Assembly (NCBI GenBank): GCA_020064725.1
Contig: JAGTWJ010000001.1
Coordinates: forward strand, 2,294,001-2,358,000
DNA length: 64,000 nucleotides
Direction of reading: 5' to 3'
From: Drechslerella dactyloides
Taxonomy: Eukaryota; Ascomycota; Orbiliomycetes; Orbiliales; Orbiliaceae
Shown piece after piece: positions 23,594 to 34,455 of this stretch. Under the pieces are notes generated by a model. That model made no database searches and had not been told where the DNA came from. It saw nothing but the letters and a program-made list of their open reading frames with translations. The position numbers and the translations under genes were made by a program. Each line of letters starts with the position of its first letter. Position 1 is the stretch's first letter.

Positions 23594-25189
23594 ATGAACC
23601 GCTCCTTCCGTCCCTCTTCCTTTCTCTCGATCGCCCTCGCCGCCCTCATCGTCCTCAACCTTCTCTATTTTATCAGAAAGTTCGGCTACATCAATCAGCC
23701 GGTTATAATCTCTCACGACATATCCGATCATGGAGCACCTGATTCCAAACCCGCTGGAGCTGTCGCTGGTGGGGCAACCACGACCGTCCTCCAATGGAAG
23801 ACTGCCACCGTAACCGACAAGCCTCTCCCCATACCCCCCGCCGCCACCGACAGCCCCGCATCCCGCCACGGACAGATTGGCAAGCTGCCCTCGGAATACT
23901 TCCACGACGACGTCGACGAGAAGTGGTGCGAGGACCGCTACGGCCGTGCCTACCTGGAAACCATCGCGAAGAATGCCCGCCCGTACTGCACGCCTTCCTC
24001 CCGCTCGCAGCTCGACTGCCTGCACAGCATCATGGACGGTGAACGACGGCGCGACTCCTTCTGCATCGCCCGGAACGTCGCCTTCGACAAGGGCCGCTTC
24101 AACATCGACTGCGATACGCGCGACCCCGCCGAGCCCGACCTTGAGGGCCTCCCCTACCTGAACGAATTCCTCCCCTACTGGTACAAGACCGGTCCCAGGG
24201 TCCTCTTCGACGATTTCACCCGCTTCCCGCCCGGTGCCACCGCCGCCTTCGACGCCCACGCCTGCGACTCGCCCACGACGCAGCGCGACGACAGCTACAA
24301 GGTCCTCATCAAGCGCGAAGGCGGGACGAACTACTGGCACACGCTGATGGAAATCTTCTCCTTCTACTTCTCCGTCGACGCCCTGCAGATGGCAATCGAC
24401 AAGAAGACAGGCAAGCCCTACCTCTCACCCGAGGACACGTCCAAAATCCAAGTCGTCATCGCGGACACCCACGACAACCTCGCCTACCGCGACCTCTGGG
24501 GCTACTTTAGCGACAGACCCATCCTCAACCTGTCCAACTATTCTAAAAGCGACACTCCAGCCTGCCTCAACAACCTCATAATCCCGCTGCCTGGCGCCAG
24601 CAACCCGCTGTGGCAAGGCGACTGGAAGCCCCGCAGCTGCGACCACTCGCTCCTCGTCGACACCGTCCGCAGCCGCATCCTCAACCGCCTCAGCATCTCA
24701 ACGGATCGCGACTTCTCCCACCCCGTAAACGTAACCTTCATCGACAGACGCGGCTCGCGCAAGCTGACAAACTCGCGAGAGCTAATCAACACCCTCAAGA
24801 AAGCGTACCCGTCCGTCCACGTCAACGTCGTCGACATGGCGCCGCTAACGCTACGGCAGCAGCTGGATATAATCGTGCGGACGGACGTGCTCGTCGGCGT
24901 CCACGGCGCGGGACACACGCACGGCTTCTTCTTACCGTCGCAGTCGAGCGTGGTCGAGATTCTGCCGGACGACCTCGCGCATCGTGGGTTCCGCAATCTG
25001 GCGTCGTTGCGGGGCCTGCGGTACTTTTCCGGCCATGCGCCCATGACGCCCAAGCCGAACGCCAAGGAGAAGGGGGACTGGCATGCTGAGGATGTCGTGT
25101 ATGATAAGAAGGCGTTCATGAAGCTTATGGCGGCGGCGATTCAGAGTGTCGCGCATAGGGGTCTGCTCGACTCGGACTCGGATGCATGA
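23594..25189 (+). CDS. Glycosyltransferase family 61 (DUF563) type II membrane protein
   Basis: An intronless gene of 531 residues. GT61 enzymes are Golgi or ER glycosyltransferases that add xylose, arabinose or GlcNAc; the substrate of this one is unknown. A short basic N-terminus precedes a single membrane anchor (about residues 10-28, FLSIALAALIVLNLLYFI), then a Pro/Thr-rich stem. The catalytic domain has GGTNYWHTLMEIFSFYFS in the middle and the family hallmark VGVHGAGHTHGFFLP with HGAG at 437-440, followed by SVVEILPDD. The start is the first ATG in the frame with good context, just before the anchor. The high GC of third positions fits an expressed gene. It stands alone, with no neighbouring sugar gene. 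Confidence 0.92.
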   Translation: MNRSFRPSSFLSIALAALIVLNLLYFIRKFGYINQPVIISHDISDHGAPDSKPAGAVAGGATTTVLQWKTATVTDKPLPIPPAATDSPASRHGQIGKLPSEYFHDDVDEKWCEDRYGRAYLETIAKNARPYCTPSSRSQLDCLHSIMDGERRRDSFCIARNVAFDKGRFNIDCDTRDPAEPDLEGLPYLNEFLPYWYKTGPRVLFDDFTRFPPGATAAFDAHACDSPTTQRDDSYKVLIKREGGTNYWHTLMEIFSFYFSVDALQMAIDKKTGKPYLSPEDTSKIQVVIADTHDNLAYRDLWGYFSDRPILNLSNYSKSDTPACLNNLIIPLPGASNPLWQGDWKPRSCDHSLLVDTVRSRILNRLSISTDRDFSHPVNVTFIDRRGSRKLTNSRELINTLKKAYPSVHVNVVDMAPLTLRQQLDIIVRTDVLVGVHGAGHTHGFFLPSQSSVVEILPDDLAHRGFRNLASLRGLRYFSGHAPMTPKPNAKEKGDWHAEDVVYDKKAFMKLMAAAIQSVAHRGLLDSDSDA

Positions 25190-26006
25190 TGCGTGTGCTG
25201 GTACACGACGAGGCCAGGCTGCTGGTTTTTAACGTTTATTTAGTCTTGGATGGTTAAGCTTGGATGGGAACAGCCAGTTAGATATACTGCTGCCCCGCTG
25301 ATTGCATTGATAAAGTTGGATGGGGGTGGTTCAACTTCGTGAAACCGAGGGGTTGCAATTTTGGGTTTCCGCAAATACCGATTGTATCGATGAATATCGT
25401 TAAACGCAGGACGCTGGATTTACGTCGCATGAAGAATAACGATAAGGAGGCGGGAGAGGAGGATCTTTATGACTGACTGCTTATATTACCCTGCTGCGTG
25501 TGCGTCACTGTTCTTGCCTTCATATACCATGTCGTTTTTCCTACAGTACTGTTCTAGAGATGCATGATCATACGAATTCAACGTATACTATAATCACATA
25601 TCGAATCAAGTGCGTCAGCTCGATCGATACTCCAGCGTCAGCCGTTCTCGGCACACTTTAGAGAGAACGACGGTATTCCGTAACATTAAACCTCCAAAGC
25701 CTGCATACCAACCAACCAACCATCTATCTACAAGCCATCTGCAACTGCAAAATGAGCTATACACAATATAACGAGAGGCCGTCCGGACAACCACTGTCCG
25801 GCCCAACATCACCCACAGAATCGAAGCGAATAGAATAATCTACAACCAGACAAGACTCCAAACGCCACCTCACACGCCAGTCATCATAACAATAAAAAGG
25901 GCCAAATGCACTCAGTCAAAAAGCCGTGAAGGGGGTGAAAAAAAGAGTCGCCACTTCATTCATATACAGAGGCGGAGAACGACGGTAGAATGCGCACTGT
26001 ACTACA
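25190..26006. other. Intergenic region between GT61 and kinesin (convergent)
   Basis: AT-rich 3' UTR-like sequence, with no supported gene. Confidence 0.5.
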
Positions 26007-28747
26007 TCATGGCGAGCCACTGTCAACCTTGACCTTCTTCGCCGTGCCGATATTCACTTGCGACACCTGCACACAGTTAATTAGCCACAAATCACTCCCA
26101 CATGTATTTGAAATGCAAAAAAAATGATCTTCACGCACCTTCTTCGCAAACTTCAAACTCGTAAGCGTCTCGTTCATGTGCGCCAGCAGCGGGCTGACCA
26201 TCACAAACATCAACGTCTAACACACCAGTCAGCATCAACCAATAGTAATGACGGGTATATACTACACACCTTGCTGTTGCCACCGAGGCTATTCTGCAGC
26301 AGAAACGTCAACTTGGAGTTCCGGTACGGAATATGCTTCACCTCCTTGCCCCCGCCCAGCGCACTGATCACATCGCCCAGCGCGCTCAAACTCTTATTGA
26401 TATTCTGCGTCTCCTTGAGTCTATCACCCGTAGCCTGGCTGTGGCTCAACCGCTCCGAACCGGCCAAATCGACAAGATTAAGCGTGCCCTCGCACCGCTC
26501 GCCGGTAGCGCTGTTCGTTCCGGCAAGCTTGAGTATAAAGACGCTGTGGCTGCGCGACGATCGCTCGTTCGCCTTGGTCGCCGCCACCATCCGGTTATTC
26601 GACGCCCGGCGCATGACTTCCTCCATCATATCCGGTCCCGTGAGCGGTATGGTTGTGCACTCGGTCAGTATCGTGCGGCCCTTGTCGTGCCGGATCTCAA
26701 TCTTCTTCTTGTCCAGGTCCGTGTCCTTGCCGAGCAGGTCGTTCAGGTTCTCGTTGTACACCTCGACAAAGCTGCCTTCCATCGTGTACGACCAGCCCTT
26801 CTCCGTCAGCTGCGCGGACGTGCGGAAGATCTGGTCCACGGCCTGCGGGATCATCCCATCCTTGGACGTCATCGTGTACGTCTTGCCGGACCCCGTCTGT
26901 CCGTACGCGAAAATGCACACGTTGTACCCGTCCAGCGCCGACTGCACGAGCTGCGAGATCTCCTCGAAGATGAGGTTGTTGTCCGATGTTGGGTTGAAGA
27001 CCTTGTCGAACGTGAAGGGGTGCTCCTTGACGGCCTCGACGCCGATCGTGGTTCGTTCCGTCGAATAGAGCTTGATGTCCTTGGCTTCGTCGTCCTGGTC
27101 CGGAAAGTCGATTTGGGCGGGATTGGTCTCGGCTTCGAGCGGGGGTCGGACACGGCAGAACACGCGAATGTTGCCCTTGAGCTCGAGGACTTGGTTGTGG
27201 AGTTTCCGTCGGAGCGTCTCCTCGGTGCGCAGCTTGGTCATGGCTAGCTCGAGGTTCCGGCGCATCTCGGAGACGTTGCCGTCGCGGTCCTTGATCGAAT
27301 TGTCTCGATCTGCGATTGTAGATTCGAGCGAGCAAATCTTGTCGCGGAGAGCGCGGGCCGTCGATTCCATGTTGAGAGAGTTGACAGACTGCTCAGAGAT
27401 CGTGGCCCGCATGTCCTTATTCATCTTCTGGGCGATAGCCAGCTCGTCCTTCGTCTCGTTGTGAGCGGCCGTCTCAACCTTCAGCTCGGCCTTGACGGCT
27501 GCCAGCTCCGCTTCGTACGTGCTCTTCAGCATCGCAATCTCCGTCTGGTATTTACTCTTCATCGTGGAGTTTTCGAGTTCCAGTGTATTCTTCAGTTCCA
27601 GCATCTCGTTCCGGCTCCGCTGCCTCGTGTCTTCCAGTTCTCTCGCAGCGGACGCCCGTAGCGATGCTACTTCATCCGCGTTCCGTCTCTTCTCCTCTGC
27701 GAGTTCGACCTTGAGCTTATCGAAGGCCATGCGCAGCTCGTCCATGTCGAACTTGTGTTTGGTGGTAAGGTCGCTAACTTCTGACTTGTTCTTCCGCTCA
27801 AGGTTTTCAATGTCGTCGCGGGCTTTCCGTCGCAGCTCATCCGTTTCGTTGAGGAGCTGCCGTCGGGCGTCGTCGGCCTCGATCCTCCGTAGTCTTTGTT
27901 CTTCGTGAAGGTCCATTCGGAGCTTATTCAGCTCGCCTTGTTCGCGGTTCAGATCCGCCTGCAGCTTCGAGTTCATCGTCTCCAGCGTCGCCCGCATAGT
28001 TTCCAGTTCAATCACTGTTTAAAAAACATCAGTATTACGCGACCTGTGAGTAGAACTGTAGTAGAATGTACCCTTCATGGAGCTCTGGTCCTTCTGCTCG
28101 TTGACATCGACCAGCCGATCCATCAGCGCTCTGTGGTCTTCCTCGATATCCAGCAATCGCCCCTTGACATCCCATCCGGCCCTCTGCGGCCGCTTCTTGG
28201 GCGCCCAGACGGTGCCGGACTTGTCCTTCTCTTCCTCAGCCGGCTCCTCCTCAACGGGAGGGGCGGCAGCAACAGCAGTGCTCGCCGGAGCCGGTTTACC
28301 ACGCGCGGCCATGCCGGTCTGCGATCTGGCCAGTGCGCTCTTCGCCGCAGCGCCAATCTTTGATCCTGCCGAGGCGCCAGGCCGGACTATCGCCGCGCTC
28401 TTGACAGCTGATTTCATGGCCGTAGCCCTCAGCTGGCCGGTCGGACCCGTCTGCGAGATCGCTGATCTAGCAACTTGAGCTGGGCGATCGTACGCAGTCT
28501 CAGTAGATTCCAGGGGGCGCTTCAACCCGCCGGGTGGGCGTACGACACCTGGCGGTTTCAGGCCGGCGGGCTTTGCGATTGCACTCGTGCTGGCACCGAG
28601 GGTTCCGATCCTCGAATTGACCGTCGATTCGCCTAGATCGCCGAGCGGATGCGCAGCAGTGGCAGTAGCACCAGCAGCGGGGCCCGCGGCCGCCGACGAG
28701 GGCGCCGGCAGCCGCGACCCACCGGGTCGAGGGAGCGAGGAATGCAT
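26007..28747 (-). CDS. klpA: Kinesin-14, C-terminal motor (KlpA/Kar3 type)
   Basis: Exons 28747-28072, 28014-26270, 26216-26139 and 26066-26007 give 852 residues from the chosen ATG. This is a minus-end-directed spindle motor. The N-terminal 210 residues are Ala/Pro/Arg-rich and disordered (SRLPAPSS, GLKPPGVVRPPGG), as expected of a microtubule-binding tail. A long coiled coil follows to about residue 510. The motor begins ELKGNIRVFCRVRPPLE and has P-loop GQTGSGKT (597-604), switch I NERSSRSHSVF and switch II LVDLAGSERL. The C-terminus is short (IGTAKKVKV), typical of kinesin-14. Start uncertain: the frame stays open about 260 bp upstream of 28747 with coding-like codons but no ATG, ending at a possible acceptor near 29006, so an upstream exon is likely. 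Confidence 0.93.
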
Positions 28748-29635
28748 GTCCAGTGTGCGCTGGGGCTCGTTGTCGGGGTCCGGGCAGAAGAACGTTTCGT
28801 TGATGCCGAGCCTGGCGGGCGCAGGACGGGGGATCAGAGAGAGGTAGGGGTTAGCGATTGGCCTGGTGGGACTGGTGTGAGAATCGGTGCCGTCGTCTTT
28901 GTTTGGGTCGTCGTTGGCGAAAGGAGGCGGATGGGTGAGGGACCGTCTGCGTAGGATGCGGGAGGGCGGAAACGGCTGCCGTCGGACTCTTTGTACGGTT
29001 GGCGATGTCTGGCAGAATGACTATTAGCATGGAGAAAGGTGGTAGAGGGTGTGTGGCAGTGTCGATGGGGGTGGTGGTGATGGTGGAGTCGAGGGGCGAT
29101 GTTGTAGCTGGTGGGCTGTTGACATTGTGCGTTGTTGTCACAACATCGCGTGCTGTGCTTTGTGGACGCGAGCTGCAGCCAAGCAGCCTCGAGCCTCCAC
29201 GCCGCCGGCATCGCGATTTGAAAAGATGTATGGAGAACTCACCAACAGACCGGCGACGGATGCTGAATTCGCAGAATTGGTCGGAGTCGCAGGACAGGAG
29301 AGGGGCCCGTGGTTGAGGGAGATGTTGCTGAGATGCTGGCTGTTGAAGCTGGACATGGCCGCCGCAGCGGCGACTCTGAAGCCGGCGTTCCTCATCGAGC
29401 AGTCCGTAAACAAACCTTCCCATTGGCCGGCTCCAACGTCACTTCACCACCACCATCGCGAGAACCGGAAGCTACATGCGTCAACGTCGACAGTCGAGGA
29501 GCTGAGGTACAGAACAATGAGATGAGAGACGGCAGCTGATATCCTTCCTGCCGACATATATTTACTCGGCCATACGAAAACCCGCTCGCCGGATCTCCAT
29601 CGACACTCACTCGTACGCACATCGCCACCGCCGCC
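28748..29635. promoter_or_regulatory. Divergent region between the kinesin and NOSIP-like genes
   Basis: Contains both promoters, the probable 5' coding extension of the kinesin (about 28748-29006, minus) and possibly its first exon. No independent gene is supported. Confidence 0.5.
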
Positions 29636-30881
29636 ATGAACTCGTCCTCCTCCTGGTTCACGTACGCCGTCCATCCATCCATCCATACCTCATACCCAGA
29701 ATATAAGGCCCAGCTAACTTGATCACAGCTCCTACGAGCGCTCGCTGCTCAAAACCGACTACGGCACCCAGCGCCAGCGGCTCACCCGCGACCACTCCAA
29801 GCCGATAGACAGCTGCACCCTCTGTCTCCAGCGCGCACGGGACCCCGTCTGCTGCGCCTCCCACGGCGACATCTTCTGCCGCGAATGCGCAATGTCAAAC
29901 CTGCTCTCCCAGCGCGTCGAGATCAAGCGCCTTCAAAAAGAAATCGAAAAGCGCCACGCGGACGAAGAAGAGGAGCGCCAGCGGCTCGAGCGCGAGGCCG
30001 TCCAGCGCGGCATCAAGGAGTTCGAACAGGTGCAGATGGGACTAGAACAGCGGCGCAAACGTAAGGCTGCCGACGACGACGCCGTTCCACCTTCGTCTGC
30101 TGCGGCCGTCGACGGCGATGGTACCGGTACCGGCGGCGGGACATCGCCCAAGCGGAGCAAGACAAGCGGCAGCTTTGCGCTCGACGAATCGGAGCTGCTT
30201 CGCATCGCCCGCTCCGACCGCGACCGCCTCAAGTCGTCCATCGCCGCCGAGCGCACCGCCGCATCCGCACCGAAGCTCCCCTCATTCTGGATACCAAGCC
30301 TGACCCCCTCCTCGAACACTCCCTCCACCGCCGCCACCTCGACATCCACCTCGAAACCGCCAAAGCTGCAGCCCGTATGCCCCGGCTCGGACCCGGAGAA
30401 ACTGCACAACTACAGCCTGAAAGCCCTCGTAACCGTCCACTTCACCGAAGACGACAAGGACGCAAACAAGCACGGTGAGCGCGCGCGCATCTGCCCCAGC
30501 TGCCAGAAGGTCCTCTCGAACGAGACCAAGGCCGTCGGTACGTCCACCACCCTCCCATCACCCCGCTAACACCAACTAACAATATTAGTCGCAAAACCCT
30601 GCGGCCACGTCCTGTGCAAGCCCTGCGTCAAGAAATTCATCCTAACACCCCACGACGACCCCCACACCGCGAAACCCGCCCCGCTCCGCTGCTCCGTCTG
30701 CGAATCCGACGTCTCCGAACCCACGCCGTCATCGTCAAGCAGCAGCAGGAAGAAAGACCGCGACAAGGACAAGGACGCCATAAAGCCGGGGCTCGTCCAG
30801 ATCTCCAGCGACGGCACAGGTTTCACAGCCGGCGGCGGCAAAGTCCTCGCCAAGAAGGAGATGGTCGCCTTCCAGTGCTAG
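29636..30881 (+). CDS. NOSIP-like RING/U-box protein (putative E3 ubiquitin ligase)
   Basis: Exons 29636-29661, 29729-30537 and 30589-30881 give 375 residues. The N-terminal module TDYGTQRQRLTRDHSKPIDS, followed by CTLCLQRARDPVCCASHG and DIFCREC, is the divergent U-box of NOSIP. A coiled coil follows (about residues 85-135), then a low-complexity middle. The C-terminal RING reads CPSCQKVL, KPCGHVLCKPCVKKF and RCSVCESDV. In animals NOSIP binds nitric oxide synthase and acts as a ubiquitin ligase linked to splicing complexes; its fungal role is inferred. The 26-nt first exon (MNSSSSWFT) was placed by splice signals. Intron 1 holds a CATC repeat. Intron 2 joins the two halves of the RING exactly. 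Confidence 0.88.
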
Positions 30882-31865
30882 CTAGCCGCCATATATATTA
30901 CCATTACACAGCGTACAGTATATAGTATAGCTACGAGTCGGCCGGATACGAGCCGTGATAACGAGCATAATGACCGTAACGATGCATGCATACCAAAAAC
31001 CACCTCCATCTATATATGTATATCCTCATCAAAATCGTAACATGACATACGTCCAGCCAGTCCGCATACATTCCACCGACCGACCACATGCACCGCATTC
31101 CAAGCTGAGAGTTAAAAAAAAAAAAGTTGAAAGTCGAAAAAGTAAATTCATGCGGAAAGCACAAGATATCAAAATATAAAGCAGGACCCCGGATTCCCCG
31201 TCGAATTGCAAGCATGCACTTTTGGTTGGATGAAATGAATACGAAAAGCACGAAAGAGAATATCAAAGAAGAAAAAAAAAAGAAATAGGAAAGAAATGGA
31301 ACCGCCGCGTATCCGAAAAGAACACCGTCAGGGAAATGCAGAAAGGAATATAAAGAAAAGACCCCATGCTAATAAGGTACACGTGAAGTGAAAATAAAAA
31401 AACTATGAAAAAAGACATGCATGTCACTATGAAAAATGTACAAAACTATGCCTTACCATCGATCGACGTCGCGCAAAGCGGAGATTAAAGCGAACGCGAA
31501 GATAGATATCAGCAGCATGGACAGTGAAGTGTGAACTAAAAAGTAAATAAAAAAACCACGTAACAAAGATCGAAGGGGTATCATTATCCGTGTAATGTCA
31601 TAACAACAAAAACCTAATCCGATCGACCGGCCGACGACGGCTGAATCTTCAGATAGAACTTGCTGCCCTCCTGTCTGCAGGATAGCCGTAGGTTGCGGAC
31701 CTTCTTGGCAGTTCTGCGCGGATCGCCCGTGGGTATTGACGTCTCGGCTGGCGTGGCAGGCTCCGTCTTCGTCTTCCGCCGCTTCGGCCGGTGACCTGCT
31801 TCCTCTGCGGTAGTAGCAGTAGTAGCGTCCGCCTTTCGTTTCTTCGTCACAGGCTTCGACCCCGC
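30882..31865. other. 3' region between the NOSIP-like gene and BUR6
   Basis: The part at 30882-31610 is A-rich and looks like 3' UTR. On the minus strand, 31865-31614 continues the BUR6 frame after its stop codon for 84 codons (see findings); that stretch has no ATG of its own. Confidence 0.5.
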
Positions 31866-32918
31866 CTAGAGGTCCTCGTCGTCGCTGCTGACCTTCTTCT
31901 TGCGCCCTCTTCGCCCCTTCTTCGGAGCCGCTGCCGCCGCGCCGTCTTCCTCGATTATGTTGTTCATGTTCGCCTGCGCCTGCGCGAACTCGCTGCTGGA
32001 GCCGCCGCCGCCGCCGCCGACGGAACTCCCCTTCCCGGAGGGCTCGGCTGTCGCAGCGAGGTCCGGCGCTTTCGAGATGATGTCTGTGAGAAAGTCAAAC
32101 TGTTCTTCCTGGTTGACGGCGAGCTTGAGGTGGGCTGCCGTGATGCGTTTGCTGTTGCGAGACTTGGCCTGGTCGGCGGCCTTGGTGACGAGGGAAACCA
32201 TAAAGAGCTCGAGCGCCTTTGCTGTACTCCGGTACACTTATTAGCAATTGCCCATAGATTAATTCCAACGGTAAGGAAGACACCACTTACAGACTATTAC
32301 GGGCGTGACCTGAGCTACCTTGCCGACATCCTCGTCAGCCTGCATAATACGCTTTATCCTCGCAACCGGAAACTTTGTCCGGATCGTGACCTGCGGAACG
32401 GGCTTCACCGGCTTCGGCGGCGCCTTGACCTCTGCGGGAACCTGCTGTTGCGTCGGCTGCATCATCGTAACGTCCTGCATTCCGTGCGGCGGAGGCGGGG
32501 CATGGTGGTATGCCGGTTGCTGATACGGCGGCGCCGGGTACTGCTGCTGCAACGACTGCTGTCCGGGGTGTGTCGGCTGCTGCTGTTGTGGTGGTCCGTA
32601 CGAATTCATTGCGGCGGCAGCTTGCGCGGCTGCAGCAGCCTGTGCAGCCTGTGCAGCGGCGGCGGCGGCGGCGGCCTGGGCGTTGTACGAGCGCAGCTGG
32701 CGGGTCTGTGGAGGTTGATAGGCTTGATGGGCGAACTGCTGTGCGGATTGTTGCGCATGGTACAGCTGGTGCTGGGCCTGCGGGTTGGTGGCTGCGACGG
32801 CGGCGGCGGGGGGCTGCGGCGCGGGCGCGGGCGGGTGGTATTGGTTCTGGTATTGGAAGCTGTTGCTACGCTGGTTGTTCCCGTATCCGGCGGGCGGCGG
32901 ATAGGAGTATCCGTCCAT
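31866..32918 (-). CDS. BUR6: Negative cofactor 2 alpha subunit, histone-fold protein (BUR6/DRAP1)
   Basis: Exons 32918-32291 and 32221-31866 give 327 residues. NC2-alpha pairs with NC2-beta and binds TBP on promoters, repressing or redirecting RNA polymerase II transcription. The first 160 residues are Gln/Pro/Ala-rich with poly-Ala. The histone fold starts at about residue 177: TIRTKFPVARIKRIMQADED, then VGKVAQVTPVIVSKALELFM, then RNSKRITAAHLKLAV. These match NC2-alpha more closely than the related NF-YC. The C-terminus is Ala/Gly-rich, then acidic and basic (KKGRRGRKKKVSSDDEDL). The intron lies inside the histone fold and restores VIVSKALEL. The stop is TAG at 31868-31866, after which the same frame is open for 84 more codons. 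Confidence 0.9.
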
Positions 32919-34455
32919 CGCGAAGGGATATATATCCGGACGAAATATGGGAGTGGTGGTGCTTGACGCTGGAGGTTGTTGTTTTTTGCTTTAGGCTGAA
33001 TGAGTGGATGGCAAGGGCGTATTTGTCGATTGGGCGAGAGGTGTGCGGATAACTGACGGACTGCGATCGAGCTGGACGCAGGATTATCGATTAGCGCTGG
33101 AAAAGAAGCCGGGATAAGGGAGCTCCATGGAGGAGAGAAGAAGAAGGGGAGGGAGCTGAGCTGAGCTGGAGCTAGCGCCGGTAACTAACGTACCCTCGAC
33201 GGCCGAGTGTGTTCTAGGCAACGGCCAGAGCAGTGATGCAAATGAAGTGACGGAGAACCCGAGTAGTAGACGGACGGACGGTGACGGGCGACGATGTCGT
33301 GGACAGATGACGATGGAGAGGAAGGGAGAGGTGGAACAAAGAAGAAGAGACGACAAAATTATATGCGCCGGGAGCGGTGCAGGCGACGCGCGGGAGCAGT
33401 GTGTTGGGCCCCTCGTCAGCGGAGTGTCTTTCTTCGAGGGGCTGCATGGCGGGCCTTAAATACTTTAAATCATGCCGCCCTCCGCAGCCAGCCAATAAAC
33501 CCGCCCCTGGCAAACATCTCTCTTCTTATTGCTGCAACACCAGCCAGCCCTATCGATAACACCATCGCCATCACCACCATCGCCATTATATCATCACCAC
33601 CGGTAAGTACACACACCCTCTACACGCTGCACAATACACCCACAGCAGGACATGATGACCACGAGCTGCTCGACGTTCCAGCACGGACGGAAATCACCGT
33701 CGACAGGCCTGTCCGAGAGCATACGTACACCCACCCGCAGAAACATCCACCAGGAGCGTTTCCGCGACGGGAACAAAAAGTACACGCATGTACCTCTCGC
33801 AACAGCTCTACCGTATACAAAAGATTAGCACCGGTAGACGCGATACAAAGAGTACACACACGGACAGATAGTAGTCAGCCTGCCTCGCCGCGTCTTTCCG
33901 TCCGGAACATGAGAGTTTCCCCGCCGCTGGGGAAAATAAATTACTTGATCTAATCTGACCAATCATCGCTTCTCTTCCACGATCCACGCCGCTCCATCGC
34001 GCATCGGATCCTTCCCTTTTCCCTTACTTTCTCTACACGCCACCTGCTACCATTCATTTATATATTTATATATTCAGTCACTGCGAAGGAGTCATGTTGT
34101 GTGCTAACAGCTTGCGTTCTCTATATACGTCAGGATACAGCTGCATGCGTGTGACCAGCTCGACAGCCTACTACAACGACAATAAACGGCCTAATATACA
34201 CACGAACCGAAGCTCCAGCTCCCTCCACCATCCTTCCAACCGGCCCGAATTAATACAATGAACGTCAACTTGCAAAGACAAAAAAAGTCCCATGCGATGC
34301 AGGTAATGCTCAAATGCTAACCGCAGAGCTAAATATTACCTTGTACATTAAAAAATATAGCATAAAAAAACAATATAAAACCAAAATGCATACCATACCA
34401 TACCATACCATATCATACTTTTCCCGTATATACCCGTATATACCGACATAACGGT
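32919..34455. other. Intergenic region upstream of BUR6 and downstream of the GT34 gene
   Basis: Both neighbours read leftward, so this holds the BUR6 promoter and the GT34 3' UTR. A CATAC-type repeat lies at 34390-34412. No gene is supported. Confidence 0.45.

Noticed and set aside
23501..24340. 279-codon minus-strand open frame
   Set aside because: Antisense shadow of the GT61 gene.
26333..27247. 304-codon plus-strand open frame
   Set aside because: Antisense shadow of the kinesin motor exon.
31791..32966. 391-codon plus-strand open frame
   Set aside because: It lies antisense over BUR6 and mirrors its GC-rich third positions and repeats; the protein is low-complexity and unlike any family.
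33294..33953. 219-codon plus-strand open frame
   Set aside because: Intergenic, low-complexity, crosses the BUR6 promoter, no conserved motif or splice logic.
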